NCBI RefSeq assembly: GCF_902463975.1
Contig: NZ_CABQHJ010000002.1
Location: forward strand, 1-64,000
From: Phascolarctobacterium_A sp902463975
GTDB lineage: Bacteria > Bacillota > Negativicutes > Acidaminococcales > Acidaminococcaceae
Direction of reading: 5' to 3'
DNA length: 64,000 nucleotides
Shown one piece after another: positions 16,379-25,850 of the stretch. The notes beneath the pieces were generated by a model. That model did not search any database and had not been told where the DNA came from. It saw only the letters and a list, made by a program, of their open reading frames with translations. The first letter of the stretch is position 1, and each line of letters begins with the position of its first letter. Position numbers and translations under genes: made by a program.

Positions 16379-17620
16379 ATGAAACGTGAACAAATAGCCA
16401 ACAATATTGTTGCCGATCTCAAGGAGCTGGCAGCCTTAACCTCTGATGCAAACGGAGCACACCGCGTTGCCTGGACACCGACATTCAAAAAAGCAACGGA
16501 ATGGTTTGCCCAAAAGATGCAGGCAGCAGGTGCCGAGGTCTGGACCGATGCCGCAGGCAACAGCTGGGCCAAATTTGCCGGCGAAAGCGAGGAGTGCATT
16601 GTTATCGGCAGCCATCTCGATTCCGTACCTGACGGAGGCTGGCTGGACGGCGCTTTAGGTGTTGTAGCAGCCATGGGCATCGGTGCCTATGGTCTGGCAG
16701 ATAAAAAGCCTGCCAAAACTCTTTACGTTGTCGGCTGGGCTGACGAGGAGGGTGTAGCCTTCGGCAAAAGCTGTCTTGGCAGCAGCGCTGTCAGCGGCAT
16801 TGTCACGAGCAAAGATGTATTGCCCTTAGTCCACCAAGAAAACGGCCGCAGCTTCAGCGATGTCTGGCAGGAATATGGCCTTGATGCCAGCAAGATAGGG
16901 GAGGCACACACTGCCTTTGCCAAACTGCCGGTTAAAGCTTACCTGGAGCTGCACATTGAGCAGGCACCGCTGCTGACGTTAGCAAAAAAAAGCGTAGCCT
17001 GCGTTTACGGCGTCTGCGGCTGCAACCGCCAGTACATCACCTTCCGCGGTCAGCAGGGCCATTGCGGTTCGCCGGTTGCCCTGCGTCAGGATGCCTTTAT
17101 CGCGGCAGCGCAGACCACACTTGATCTGCGTGAAATCGCCCTCAAATATGATTCCTATTGTACAGTAGGCAATATCGAGGTCAAGCCTGACCTGACTACT
17201 ATTTCTCCGGGCTATTGCCGCATTTCGCTGGACCAGCGCAGCATTAAGCCGGAAACAATGCAAATCATTGTTGCAGAAGCCAAGGCTGCGGCGCAGAAGC
17301 ATGCACAGGAGGGTAAGCTCACTGTAGAGTTTGAGCCTATCTGGCATGCGGAGCCGATTCTTTTTGATGAACAGCTGGTAGAGGACTGCAACGCTGCCGT
17401 AGAGGAGGAAACAGGTGCAAGACACAGCATGTATTCCGCACCGCTGCATGATGCCGTGCCTCTGAATGCCGTTGTACCTTCGGTAATGATGTTCACCCAG
17501 TCTGATCCCGGTATTTCTCACTGCAAGGAAGAAAATACCCCGCAGCCGCAGCTGGAGGAGGCAATCCGTGCCTTCATCCGTCTGGCGGAAAAAGAGCTGG
17601 GTACAAAATTTGCAGAGTAG
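16379..17620 (+). CDS. M20-family Zn amidohydrolase (N-carbamoyl amino acid / allantoate type)
   Basis: A 413-residue dimetal peptidase-like hydrolase. Metal motifs are GSHLDSVPDGGWLDGALG (about 79-96), WADEEGVAFGKSCLGS (about 119-134) and HIEQAP (about 187). This is the AmaB/HyuC/allantoate amidohydrolase branch of M20, which removes carbamoyl or ureido groups from N-carbamoyl-L-amino acids, beta-ureidopropionate or allantoate. The GGWxDG variant of the second metal loop is typical of this branch. It is monocistronic, so context does not define the substrate. A GGAAGGGAG site precedes the ATG. Confidence 0.88.
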   Translation: MKREQIANNIVADLKELAALTSDANGAHRVAWTPTFKKATEWFAQKMQAAGAEVWTDAAGNSWAKFAGESEECIVIGSHLDSVPDGGWLDGALGVVAAMGIGAYGLADKKPAKTLYVVGWADEEGVAFGKSCLGSSAVSGIVTSKDVLPLVHQENGRSFSDVWQEYGLDASKIGEAHTAFAKLPVKAYLELHIEQAPLLTLAKKSVACVYGVCGCNRQYITFRGQQGHCGSPVALRQDAFIAAAQTTLDLREIALKYDSYCTVGNIEVKPDLTTISPGYCRISLDQRSIKPETMQIIVAEAKAAAQKHAQEGKLTVEFEPIWHAEPILFDEQLVEDCNAAVEEETGARHSMYSAPLHDAVPLNAVVPSVMMFTQSDPGISHCKEENTPQPQLEEAIRAFIRLAEKELGTKFAE

Positions 17621-17676
17621 GCGGTATAGCTTAGCTATGACCTTGCAATAACGTAATTTTATATTTCAACACGACA

Positions 17677-17716
17677 AAAAGCAGCTTCTGCGATGCAGAA
17701 GCTGCTTTGCTTTTTA
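17677..17716. terminator. Bidirectional rho-independent terminator
   Basis: AAAGCAGCTTCTGC and GCAGAAGCTGCTTT form a perfect stem with a three-base loop between the convergent M20 hydrolase and MATE genes; poly-T flanks occur on both strands. Confidence 0.92.
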
Positions 17717-17726
17717 TACGGCATAT

Positions 17727-19061
17727 TTATTTTATTAAATCCTTCAATCCGCGTATCCGCATAACCTTCCAGGTAAAGCACAGACTGCGCAGCGACTGGT
17801 CCAAGAACATCGGTACCCAGGCGCCCACAATCCCCAGCTTGCAATAATAGATAAAGAAGGCCGTCATCAATGGACGTAAAACGGTAATCAACACAAAGGA
17901 ATAGACCGCAACAGCAGTAGTCTGGCCGCTGCCACGCAATATACCTGCGGTGATAATCGTATGCCCCTGCGGTATGCAAACGGCAGCTACCCAGAACATT
18001 ACCGTTTCACTGAGAGCAAGTGCCTGCGCATCCTGCGAATAAACACTGAAGATGGGTACACGTGCGGCATACAGGATAATAAAAGACGCAACGGAAAGAC
18101 CCAGACCCCATTTAAAGCCTATACTGCGGCAGCGCTTCCAGGTTGCATAATCAGCGGCACCGCGCATTTGCCCGGCCAGCACCATATTAGCCTTGCCGAA
18201 GCCAAAGATAAAATCATAGGAAAAATCGCAGATGTTATAGCAAATGCTGTGTACTGCATAGGGCAGAGTACCAAGACGCGCAGTCATCCAGCCATAGGCC
18301 AGCATGCCGATGCGTTCCGCCCCCAGCTCACTGAAAACACCGCCGAATACAGGCATAAATTCCCGCCAGAAGACTTTATCCGGCAGCTGCAGCAGACCAT
18401 CACTGAAAAAGCCCTCTTGCTTCATAATCCAGATGGTGATACCAAGAGTACACAGCGAGCCGATAATCGTGCTGATTGCAGCGCCACGCACACCCCAGCC
18501 GGCAAAACTGCCAAAGCCGGTAATGAGAAAATAATTGCAGACGATATTCACTACATTGCCGACAATATTGCTTTTCATAATAGCGCTTGTCCGGCCTACG
18601 CCCAACAAGGTTCCCTGCAGCAAAAGTGACAATGAGTTTAGCAGTACTGCAGCTACGGCAATATTGCCGTAAGCCAGCGCCAGCTCCAAATAATCGCTCT
18701 GCGCACCCATCAGCACCACCAGCTTCTCAAAAAAGCCATAGAAAAGCAGATGCAGCACTACAAGCAGGATACTGCTGACAGTAAAGCTTTGGCGCAGCAA
18801 AACCTTAATAGCGGAATATTGTCCGGAACCGAATTTATTCGCCGTCAGAATCGTAACTGCTGACGCCAGTGAGCGCGATACCGTCAGCAGCACCAGGCGC
18901 AGCGGCAGAAAAATGCTTACCGCCGCTATGGCCTTAGCACCCAATACGCCTACCATAATCAAATCAGCCGCAGCCAGAAAGGTCATAAAAATGCCCTCCA
19001 ACGCAGCGGGGAGGGCAATACGCAAATATTTACCTGTTAATGAATCATTAAAGCTCTTCAT
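17727..19061 (-). CDS. MATE-family efflux transporter
   Basis: A 444-residue, 12-helix cation-coupled multidrug or toxin exporter. The N-terminal half begins LTGKYLRIALPAALEGIFMT and contains the two repeated six-helix units expected of MATE proteins. The second half includes a GILRGSGQTTAV motif, typical of NorM/DinF relatives. Substrates may include dyes, fluoroquinolones or bile-related compounds; none can be assigned. It lies just downstream of gyrA on the same strand but 38 nt away with no clear terminator, so read-through is possible. Confidence 0.88.
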   Translation of the reverse strand: MKSFNDSLTGKYLRIALPAALEGIFMTFLAAADLIMVGVLGAKAIAAVSIFLPLRLVLLTVSRSLASAVTILTANKFGSGQYSAIKVLLRQSFTVSSILLVVLHLLFYGFFEKLVVLMGAQSDYLELALAYGNIAVAAVLLNSLSLLLQGTLLGVGRTSAIMKSNIVGNVVNIVCNYFLITGFGSFAGWGVRGAAISTIIGSLCTLGITIWIMKQEGFFSDGLLQLPDKVFWREFMPVFGGVFSELGAERIGMLAYGWMTARLGTLPYAVHSICYNICDFSYDFIFGFGKANMVLAGQMRGAADYATWKRCRSIGFKWGLGLSVASFIILYAARVPIFSVYSQDAQALALSETVMFWVAAVCIPQGHTIITAGILRGSGQTTAVAVYSFVLITVLRPLMTAFFIYYCKLGIVGAWVPMFLDQSLRSLCFTWKVMRIRGLKDLIK

Positions 19062-19099
19062 TTTCTAGAAAACATATACGTTAAAACAAATAAACAAAT

Positions 19100-21550
19100 T
19101 TATTCAGCATCCTCTTCATGATGGATTGCTGCCAGAGAAACAACCTTGTCATCATCGTTCAAGGTCATCAGCTTTACGCCCTGGGTATTACGGCCATATT
19201 GGGAAATCTGGTCCACATCGGTGCGGATAATCAGACCGGCTGCGGTAATCATCATGATTTCCTGCGCCGGGTTAATAACCTTCATGCCGATTACCAGACC
19301 GGTTTTTTCGGTAATCTTCATGTTGATGATACCCTTGCCGCCGCGAGTCTGCTTACGGTATTCCTTAACCTCGGTACGCTTTCCCATACCGAATTCGGTT
19401 GCCGTCAATACCTCGGAATCCTCATCGGAAACGCTGTCCATAGCTACAACCTCATCGCCGTAGTTGAGGGAAATACCCTTTACGCCATGTGCAGTGCGTC
19501 CCATGGTACGTACATCCTGCTCATCAAAGCGGATAGCAATACCGTTGCGGGTTGCCAGGATGATTTCGCTGTTGCCGTCAGTCAGTTCAACACCGATCAG
19601 ATCCTCATCATCGTCCAGATTAATAGCAATCATGCCGTTTTTGCGGACGCTTTCCAGATCCTTAAGATTGATTTTCTTTACAGTACCCTTATTGGTAGCC
19701 ATAAACATGTACTGCTCTTCTCTGAATTCCTTCACCGGAATAACAGCCGTAATCTTTTCGCCAGGCATTAAAGCCAGCAGATTGATAATAGCTGTGCCCT
19801 TGGCTGTGCGGCTTGCTTCGGGGATTTCATAGCCCTTCTGGCGATATACACGGCCACGATTGGTAAAGAAGAGAATGTTATGGTGGGTGGTAGAGAGGAA
19901 GAGATGCTCTGCCGAATCATCAATCTTCTTGCCGCTGCCGCCGGTTTTGCCTACGCCACCGCGTTTTTGGCTGCGGAAGTTGTCGAGAGTCTGGCGTTTG
20001 ATGTAGCCCTGATGGCTGATGGTTACAACGATATCCTCCTCGGCAATCAGGTCCTCTATATCCATTTCGGAGCTGTCGATGGAAATTTCGGTACGACGCT
20101 CGTCACCGAAGCGCTTCTTCATTTCCTGCAGGTCTTCCTTGATAATGTTCATAACCTTATGCTCATCTGCCAATACGCTTTCCAGCCAGTCAATAGTTTC
20201 CAGCAGGTCAGCATATTCTTCGTCAATCTTCTTGCGCTCCAGACCGGTCAGGCGCTGCAGGCGCATATCCAGAATAGCCTGTGCCTGACGCTGGCTCAGC
20301 TTAAAGTTTTCCATCAAAGCAGTACGGGCAATTTCTGCTGTCGCGCTGCCGCGGATGGTGCTGATTACAGCATCAATATTATCCAGGGCAATCTTCAAGC
20401 CCTCTAAGATGTGAGCTCTGTCCTTAGCCTTGCCAAGCTCGTAGCGGGTACGTCTGGTAATAACATCCTTCTGGTGCTCCAGATAGTATTCCAGCACCTG
20501 CTTGAGGTTCAGAACACGCGGCTGGCCGTTAACCAGCGCCAGCATGATGATACCAAAGGAGCTTTGCAGGGCGGTATGCTTGTATAGACGGTTCAGAACA
20601 ACGTCAGGAACAGCATCGCTCTTCAGCTCAACAACAATCTTCATGCCGTCTTTAAGGCTGGAGAAGTCATCAACCTTGGTAATGCCTTCAATTACGCCGT
20701 CCTTAGCCAGGTTAGCAATATCCTTAATCAGGTTAGCTTTGTTAACCTGGTAGGGGATTTCGGTAATAACGATATGGTGCTTGCCCTTGTTGGCAGGCAC
20801 GATCTCAGCTTTAGCACGGATTTTTACAACGCCGCGGCCGGTGTTATAAGCGCTGGTGATGCCTTCCTTGCCCAAAATGCAGGCACCGGTCGGAAAGTCA
20901 GGGCCTTTGATAGCCGTCATCAGCTGCGGAATTTCCACATCCGGGTTATCAATCAGCATAACCAGGCCGTTAACAACCTCGCACAGGTTGTGCGGCGGAA
21001 TGTTGGTAGCCATACCGACTGCGATACCGGCACTGCCGTTAATCAGCAGAGCAGGAACCTTAGAAGGAAGTACGCTGGGCTCTTTTAAGGATTCATCATA
21101 GTTAGGTACAAAATCAACAGTATCCTTTTCGATATCCTCCAGCATTGCCTCAGCAATTTTAGCCATACGCACCTCGGTATAACGCATTGCTGCCGGACTG
21201 TCGCCGTCAATGCTGCCGAAGTTGCCATGGCCGTCTACCATCAGATAGCGGGTAGAGAAATCCTGCGCCAGGCGCACGATTGCATCATATACGGAAATAT
21301 CACCATGCGGGTGATATTTACCTAAAACGTCACCGACGATACGAGCGGATTTTTTATAGGGCTTCGTCGGAGTCATGCCTGCTTCCTGCATTGCGTATAA
21401 AATACGGCGATGTACAGGCTTCAGACCATCGCGGACATCAGGTAAAGCACGTTGGATGATAACGCTCATCGCATAATCGATGTAGGATTTTTGCATTTCC
21501 TCTTCGATATATACGGGAAGAACTTTACCAGTGGTATTTTCTAAATCCAC
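19100..21550 (-). CDS. gyrA: DNA gyrase subunit A
   Basis: The 816-residue breakage-reunion subunit of gyrase. The catalytic Tyr is in AAMRYTEVRM (about residue 124) and the C-terminal beta-pinwheel carries a GyrA-box-like QKRGGVGKTGG. The start is a GTG (21548-21550) behind GGAAAGGTG. In the quinolone-resistance region GKYHPHGD is followed by Ile85-Ser86-Val87-Tyr88-Asp89. E. coli has Ser83 at the position occupied here by Ile, a change known to cause fluoroquinolone resistance elsewhere. It lies apart from gyrB, with the TSUP transporter and thiN genes between. Confidence 0.97.
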   Translation of the reverse strand: MDLENTTGKVLPVYIEEEMQKSYIDYAMSVIIQRALPDVRDGLKPVHRRILYAMQEAGMTPTKPYKKSARIVGDVLGKYHPHGDISVYDAIVRLAQDFSTRYLMVDGHGNFGSIDGDSPAAMRYTEVRMAKIAEAMLEDIEKDTVDFVPNYDESLKEPSVLPSKVPALLINGSAGIAVGMATNIPPHNLCEVVNGLVMLIDNPDVEIPQLMTAIKGPDFPTGACILGKEGITSAYNTGRGVVKIRAKAEIVPANKGKHHIVITEIPYQVNKANLIKDIANLAKDGVIEGITKVDDFSSLKDGMKIVVELKSDAVPDVVLNRLYKHTALQSSFGIIMLALVNGQPRVLNLKQVLEYYLEHQKDVITRRTRYELGKAKDRAHILEGLKIALDNIDAVISTIRGSATAEIARTALMENFKLSQRQAQAILDMRLQRLTGLERKKIDEEYADLLETIDWLESVLADEHKVMNIIKEDLQEMKKRFGDERRTEISIDSSEMDIEDLIAEEDIVVTISHQGYIKRQTLDNFRSQKRGGVGKTGGSGKKIDDSAEHLFLSTTHHNILFFTNRGRVYRQKGYEIPEASRTAKGTAIINLLALMPGEKITAVIPVKEFREEQYMFMATNKGTVKKINLKDLESVRKNGMIAINLDDDEDLIGVELTDGNSEIILATRNGIAIRFDEQDVRTMGRTAHGVKGISLNYGDEVVAMDSVSDEDSEVLTATEFGMGKRTEVKEYRKQTRGGKGIINMKITEKTGLVIGMKVINPAQEIMMITAAGLIIRTDVDQISQYGRNTQGVKLMTLNDDDKVVSLAAIHHEEDAE

Positions 21551-21620
21551 TTTATCACCTTTCCTTTACAAAAAAACAATATTACAACCAGATATCTGAG
21601 GCAGAAGGCCTCATCTCAGG

Positions 21621-22397
21621 TTATTTTAACAATATCTCATAAACCTGCTTGCCAATCAGCAGGGTAGTAACCAGTAAATACAAGGGACGCACATAGGAAG
21701 CACCCTTTTTAATCGCCAGACGGGTACCGACAACAGCACCGGCAATCATTGCCGCAGCCATAATCAGGCCGTAGCTCCAGATAATTGTGCCGCTGACAGC
21801 AAAGGATACAAGAGCACCAACGCCGCTGGCAAAATTCAACGCCTTGGCATTACCGGCAGCCGTTACAAAGTCATAGCCTAAATACAAAAAGCCAAAAATC
21901 AGGAAAGAGCCTGTACCGGGACCGAAGAAGCCATCATAAAAGCCCATGGCAAACGCCATGACGATGGCACCGATTAAAGCCTGCATACCAAGCTTTTCTA
22001 TCGTACCGGCATCGCCCCAATCCTTACGGCGATAGGTATAAACAGCAACAGCAACCAAAAGCACGACGATGATATTTTTCATCAGCTGCTCCGGCAGCAG
22101 ATAAACTACGTAGGCACCTAAGGCTGAACCGATAAAAGAAAGCGGCATCAGCGTAAAGGCTGCCTTTTTTATTTTACCGGCGCGCCAAAAGGAGAGCACG
22201 CTGGTAAAGCAGCCGATAGAGGCTGCCAGCTTGTTTGTTCCCAAAGCATAGGGAACAGGCAAGCCCAGGCTCAACAGGGCAGGGGTGGAAATTAAACCGC
22301 CGCCGCCAACAGTAGAATCAATAAACGAAGCTATAAAGCCTGAAACTATCAGGAAGATAACTGTCGTTGCATCTAAATTCGCCACAAAAGTTTCCAA
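21621..22397 (-). CDS. TSUP-family (TauE/SafE) membrane transporter
   Basis: A 258-residue membrane protein with seven or eight helices. The N-terminal phrase FIASFIDSTVGGGGLISTPALLSLG and a repeated GFYDGFFGPGTGSFLIFGFL are the hallmark of sulfite exporter TauE/SafE proteins. Family members export sulfite or sulfoacetate or import organic anions; many are unassigned. It sits between thiN and gyrA on the same strand. Sulfur-amino-acid genes occur 5 kb away but are not linked, so a sulfur-anion role is only a suggestion. Confidence 0.88.
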   Translation of the reverse strand: METFVANLDATTVIFLIVSGFIASFIDSTVGGGGLISTPALLSLGLPVPYALGTNKLAASIGCFTSVLSFWRAGKIKKAAFTLMPLSFIGSALGAYVVYLLPEQLMKNIIVVLLVAVAVYTYRRKDWGDAGTIEKLGMQALIGAIVMAFAMGFYDGFFGPGTGSFLIFGFLYLGYDFVTAAGNAKALNFASGVGALVSFAVSGTIIWSYGLIMAAAMIAGAVVGTRLAIKKGASYVRPLYLLVTTLLIGKQVYEILLK

Positions 22398-22429
22398 AAA
22401 ATTCCCCTCATTCCGGTGCGTAGTTGTTA

Positions 22430-22545
22430 GTTGTTAGTGATTAGTGGTTAGCTTTAGGTTGCCTGTATATCATGCTAACGACCTTCACTATACACTATTT
22501 ACTAATCACTGCACACTGCACACTGCACACTATACACTATTCACT
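22430..22545. repeat. Long interrupted hairpin and short tandem repeats
   Basis: AGTGATTAGT (22436-22445) pairs with ACTAATCACT (22501-22510), with GTTAGC (22447-22452) and GCTAAC (22474-22479) nested inside. The right half is a run of GCACACT/ACACTAT units. It lies between thiN and the TSUP gene on the minus strand. It may be a degraded mobile palindrome, an attenuator or a simple slippage repeat. Confidence 0.6.
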
Positions 22546-22550
22546 TTTAC

Positions 22551-23288
22551 CTATTTACTGCCTTCCGCCCAACGGATATAGAGTCCTAAAGCACCGCTGT
22601 GACAGGTGCAGCAGATTTTTTCGGCACCTTCCAGAACCTCATTGCTGATAGCATAAGGATAGAGCTGACGCAGTGTTGCCTGCTGCAAGGGCCAGCGCAC
22701 GCCGGTAAAATCTACTGTCGTGCTTTCGCTTAACGGCAGCAATGAAACAGCTTCCGCCGCAGCCTGCAGCTTCAGCTCTACGCTTTCTCCTGCTGTCAGC
22801 AGCAGCATAAATTCCTTGTCATCCGCCAGTATAACACGGCAGCCACGCTGCTTTTTTACTCCCAGCAGAGTGTAAACGTTGCTGTATAAATGGTCGAAGC
22901 GTCCGCCCCAAATACCGCTGGCAAGAATATCTCCCTCAGGCAGATTGTGCAGCAGCAGCTGCAGGTCGGTATCATCCTTAGCAGGATTAAAGCTGTACAC
23001 CTCTGTGCCTGCAGCACGCGCCTGCTGATAAACAGCCTGTGACGAGCTGTCGCAATCACCGAACAGCTCCGCCGGCAAACAGCCGGCCGCAAGGCAATAC
23101 TCAGCGCCGCGGTCGGCGCAGTAAATTTTCTTGCCGCTGCCAATGCTGTACAGCCACTCAGTTTTTGGTCCGCGTCCGCCTGCAACCACCAGCAAAGTGT
23201 CAGCAGGGGAGAGTGCAACGGTATGATGTTTCACGTGAAACATTACACGCAGCTCCAGCTCAGGCAGTACAAAAAGCTTGTCAGCCAT
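22551..23288 (-). CDS. thiN: Thiamine diphosphokinase
   Basis: A 245-residue enzyme that transfers pyrophosphate from ATP to thiamine, giving TPP. Diagnostic motifs are CADRGAEYCL, ELFGDCDSS, the KDDTDLQLL substrate loop (about 99-107) and GGRFDHLYSN. The N-terminal 30 residues form an unusual extension encoded partly by a perfect parS site (MFHVKHH region), so the first residues may be constrained by the DNA element. The gene follows the 102-residue hypothetical gene after gyrB, with start and stop adjacent. Confidence 0.88.
   Translation of the reverse strand: MADKLFVLPELELRVMFHVKHHTVALSPADTLLVVAGGRGPKTEWLYSIGSGKKIYCADRGAEYCLAAGCLPAELFGDCDSSSQAVYQQARAAGTEVYSFNPAKDDTDLQLLLHNLPEGDILASGIWGGRFDHLYSNVYTLLGVKKQRGCRVILADDKEFMLLLTAGESVELKLQAAAEAVSLLPLSESTTVDFTGVRWPLQQATLRQLYPYAISNEVLEGAEKICCTCHSGALGLYIRWAEGSK
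23227..23242. other. parS: parS centromere site (left of origin)
   Basis: TGTTTCACGTGAAACA is a perfect 16-bp parS palindrome, the ParB loading site. It sits within the 5' part of thiN, about 6 kb from dnaA. A second perfect copy lies at 39269-39284 on the other side of the origin. Confidence 0.95.
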
Positions 23289-23587
23289 TATTTTTTCGCT
23301 ACAGCAACAGGCTTAATCACAATCTGGCCGTTTTCCTTGAGAACCTTCCAGGTGCAATCACCATTCTTGTTCTTCAGCCATTCCATGCTGATTTCCAAAA
23401 GAAAACGGTTCAGGCGCTCCTGTGCATCCTCCGGCAGCAGCAGCACTTTTTTAGCAGGTGCCTTAGCACCCTTTAATTTGCTTTGCTTAACCTTTTCGTC
23501 AGCATACATGCCGTTTTCAAAGGTCAGCTCCTCGCTGAAGCCCTTCAGCATATCTGCATCGGAAAGTCCTTTTTTTATCTTAACCAT
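23288..23587 (-). CDS. Hypothetical 99-residue basic protein between gyrB and thiN
   Basis: I do not recognise a family. The protein is Lys-rich and soluble. The N-terminal part (VKIKKGLSDADMLKGFSEEL) and a conserved-looking LLLPEDAQERLNRFLLEISMEW (about 48-69) look helical, and the last 20 residues form probable strands. The ATG at 23587 is favoured because GAGGTG precedes it; a GTG three codons upstream would overlap that site. Its position downstream of gyrB and abutting thiN suggests co-transcription, but gives no function. Confidence 0.6.
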   Translation of the reverse strand: MVKIKKGLSDADMLKGFSEELTFENGMYADEKVKQSKLKGAKAPAKKVLLLPEDAQERLNRFLLEISMEWLKNKNGDCTWKVLKENGQIVIKPVAVAKK

Positions 23588-23619
23588 TTTAAGCACCTCT
23601 TTTTATGCAACAAGCCTGC

Positions 23620-25560
23620 TTACAGGTCCAGGTTACGAACCTTCTTAGCATTGTCCTCGATAAACTGACGGCGCGGCTCAACCTTATCGCCCATCAGAAT
23701 GGAGAAAATGCGGTCTGCCTCTGCAGCATCCTCCAGATGAACCTGCAGAATAGTACGTGCCGCAGGATCCATAGTTGTTTCCCACAGCTGGCCGGGGTTC
23801 ATCTCGCCTAAGCCTTTGTAGCGCTGTACATACGGGTTAGTATCGCGGCCAACCTCGTCGAGGATTTGCTGCAATTCTTCATCGCTGTAAGCGTAGTAAT
23901 GCTGCTTCTGGTTTTTACGGATTAGATACAGCGGCGGCTGTGCAATAAACACATGGCCTTCCTTAATCAGGGGCTGCATATAACGGTAGAAGAAGGTCAA
24001 CAGCAGCGTACGGATATGCGCACCGTCGACATCGGCATCTGTCATAATAATAATCTTGCCATAACGTGCCTTCTCCAGATTGAAGTCATCGCCGATACCA
24101 CAGCCGAAGGCGGTAATCATATTGCGGATATCTTCACTGCTCAGCACCTTATCAAGACGTGCCTTTTCTACATTGAGGATTTTACCGCGCAGCGGCAAAA
24201 TAGCCTGGAAGTCACTGTTACGTCCCTGCTTGGCGCTGCCGCCTGCAGAGTCACCTTCGACCAGATAAATCTCAGTATCCTCAACGTTACGGCTCTTGCA
24301 GTCAGCCAGCTTGCCGGGAAGTCCGCCCAAATCCATAGCGTTCTTACGGCGTGTCAGTTCACGTGCCTTACGCGCTGCTAAACGTGCGCGTGCAGCAATA
24401 ATAGCCTTTTCCACCAGCTTTTTGGCAACCTGCGGATTTTCCTCCATAAACTCGGCCAGAGTATCGCCGACCAAGTTATCCACGATAGGCATAACCTCGC
24501 TGTTGCCCAGCTTAATTTTAGTCTGGCTTTCAAACTGCGGGTTCTGCACCTTCAGGCTCAGAACTGCAGTTAAGCCCTCACGCACATCATCACCGCTCAG
24601 TGCATCCTCATTTTCCTTGAGCATATTGGTTTTACGCGCATAAGCGTTAATTGTGCGTGTCAGCGCCTTACGGAAGCCGCTGAGGTGAGTACCGCCTTCC
24701 TCGGTGTTGATATTGTTGACATAGGTAAAAATATTCTCGCTGTAGGTATCGCAGTATTGCATTGCAACCTCAACGATAATAGCGTTCTTTTCGCCCTCCA
24801 GATAAATCGGTTTCGGATTAATCTTATCCTTGTCCTTATCCATAAATTCGACGTATTCGATAATACCACCGGCGAAATGGAAGGTTTCACTCTTATCCTC
24901 GGCACGTTCATCGGTCAGTGAAATGGTGATACCCTTATTCAAAAAGGCCAGCTCGCGAATACGCAAACGCAGGGTATCATAGCTGTATTCAGTTTCCGTA
25001 AAGATGGTAGCATCCGGCTTAAAATGTACCGTAGTACCGGTAACATCGCAATCGCCCTTTTCATAGAGCTTTTTGGAGGTTTTGCCCTGCTTGAATTCAA
25101 TGCCGTAGCATTTACCGCCGCGGCGAACTTCAACCTCCATATGCTCACTCAAAGCATTAACGCAGGTAACACCTACACCATGCAGGCCGCCGGAAACCTT
25201 GTAGCCGCCGTCACCGAACTTACCGCCTGCATGCAATACTGTCATGATAACCTCAACAGCAGGCTTCTTTTCCTTTTTCATCATATCCACGGGGATACCA
25301 CGGCCGTTATCGATAACCGTAATGCTGTTATCCTTATGGATAATTACCTTGATATCACTGCAGTAGCCGGCCAAAGCCTCGTCAATACTGTTGTCCACAA
25401 CCTCATACACCAGATGGTGCAGACCGCGGGAGGACGTACTGCCGATATACATAGCAGGTCTTTTGCGTACAGCCTCCAGGCCCTCTAAAACGTGAATCTG
25501 TTCAGCGTTATAATTGCCCTTGACCGCTGTAGCTTCTTCAATATCAATTTCCTGGGTCAT
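23620..25560 (-). CDS. gyrB: DNA gyrase subunit B
   Basis: The 646-residue ATPase subunit of gyrase, the usual Gram-positive length. The GHKL ATP site (EVVDNSIDEALAGYCSD, DNGRGIPVD, GLHGVGVTCVNALS) is followed by the transducer and a TOPRIM domain with EGDSAGGSAKQGRN and TDADVDGAHI. The QRDR segment PLRGKILNVEKARLDK is wild-type-like. An AGGAGG-type site (CGGAGGTAAAT) precedes the ATG. Only 3 bp separate it from remB, so the recF-dciA-remB-gyrB genes form one unit. Confidence 0.98.
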   Translation of the reverse strand: MTQEIDIEEATAVKGNYNAEQIHVLEGLEAVRKRPAMYIGSTSSRGLHHLVYEVVDNSIDEALAGYCSDIKVIIHKDNSITVIDNGRGIPVDMMKKEKKPAVEVIMTVLHAGGKFGDGGYKVSGGLHGVGVTCVNALSEHMEVEVRRGGKCYGIEFKQGKTSKKLYEKGDCDVTGTTVHFKPDATIFTETEYSYDTLRLRIRELAFLNKGITISLTDERAEDKSETFHFAGGIIEYVEFMDKDKDKINPKPIYLEGEKNAIIVEVAMQYCDTYSENIFTYVNNINTEEGGTHLSGFRKALTRTINAYARKTNMLKENEDALSGDDVREGLTAVLSLKVQNPQFESQTKIKLGNSEVMPIVDNLVGDTLAEFMEENPQVAKKLVEKAIIAARARLAARKARELTRRKNAMDLGGLPGKLADCKSRNVEDTEIYLVEGDSAGGSAKQGRNSDFQAILPLRGKILNVEKARLDKVLSSEDIRNMITAFGCGIGDDFNLEKARYGKIIIMTDADVDGAHIRTLLLTFFYRYMQPLIKEGHVFIAQPPLYLIRKNQKQHYYAYSDEELQQILDEVGRDTNPYVQRYKGLGEMNPGQLWETTMDPAARTILQVHLEDAAEADRIFSILMGDKVEPRRQFIEDNAKKVRNLDL

Positions 25561-25562
25561 AT

Positions 25563-25850
25563 TTACCTCCGTTTTAAAATTTCCAGATTAGTATAGACAG
25601 CGCCGTCCAGAAAACCTGATTCAGCGCGTTTTTTCAAAGTCACCGAAGAAATCGAGGACAAATACATCGTATCACCGGTCAGAACACAGCTATAATAGCC
25701 TTCGCCGCCGGAAGCATCAACCACCCTGTAGCGGGAGCCATACTTCTTGACGAAATCGTCATAAACCAGTGACTGAGGGTGATTCAAATTAAAAATAGCG
25801 ATGATCTCACTATTTTTTACCATGTAATCTACTCCCAAATGCAGATACAC
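25563..25850 (-). CDS. remB: RemB-like extracellular matrix regulator (DUF370 family)
   Basis: A 95-residue protein starting MYLHLGVDYMVKNSEIIAIF and ending in a SSVTLKKR-type phrase, the pattern of YaaB/RemB, which lies between recF and gyrB in Bacillus subtilis. RemA and RemB are oligomeric DNA-binding proteins of the DUF370 family that activate biofilm genes in Bacillus; in a diderm Negativicute the target genes are unknown. Its start overlaps the end of the DciA-like gene by 41 bp, so translation is likely coupled. Confidence 0.82.
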   Translation of the reverse strand: MYLHLGVDYMVKNSEIIAIFNLNHPQSLVYDDFVKKYGSRYRVVDASGGEGYYSCVLTGDTMYLSSISSVTLKKRAESGFLDGAVYTNLEILKRR

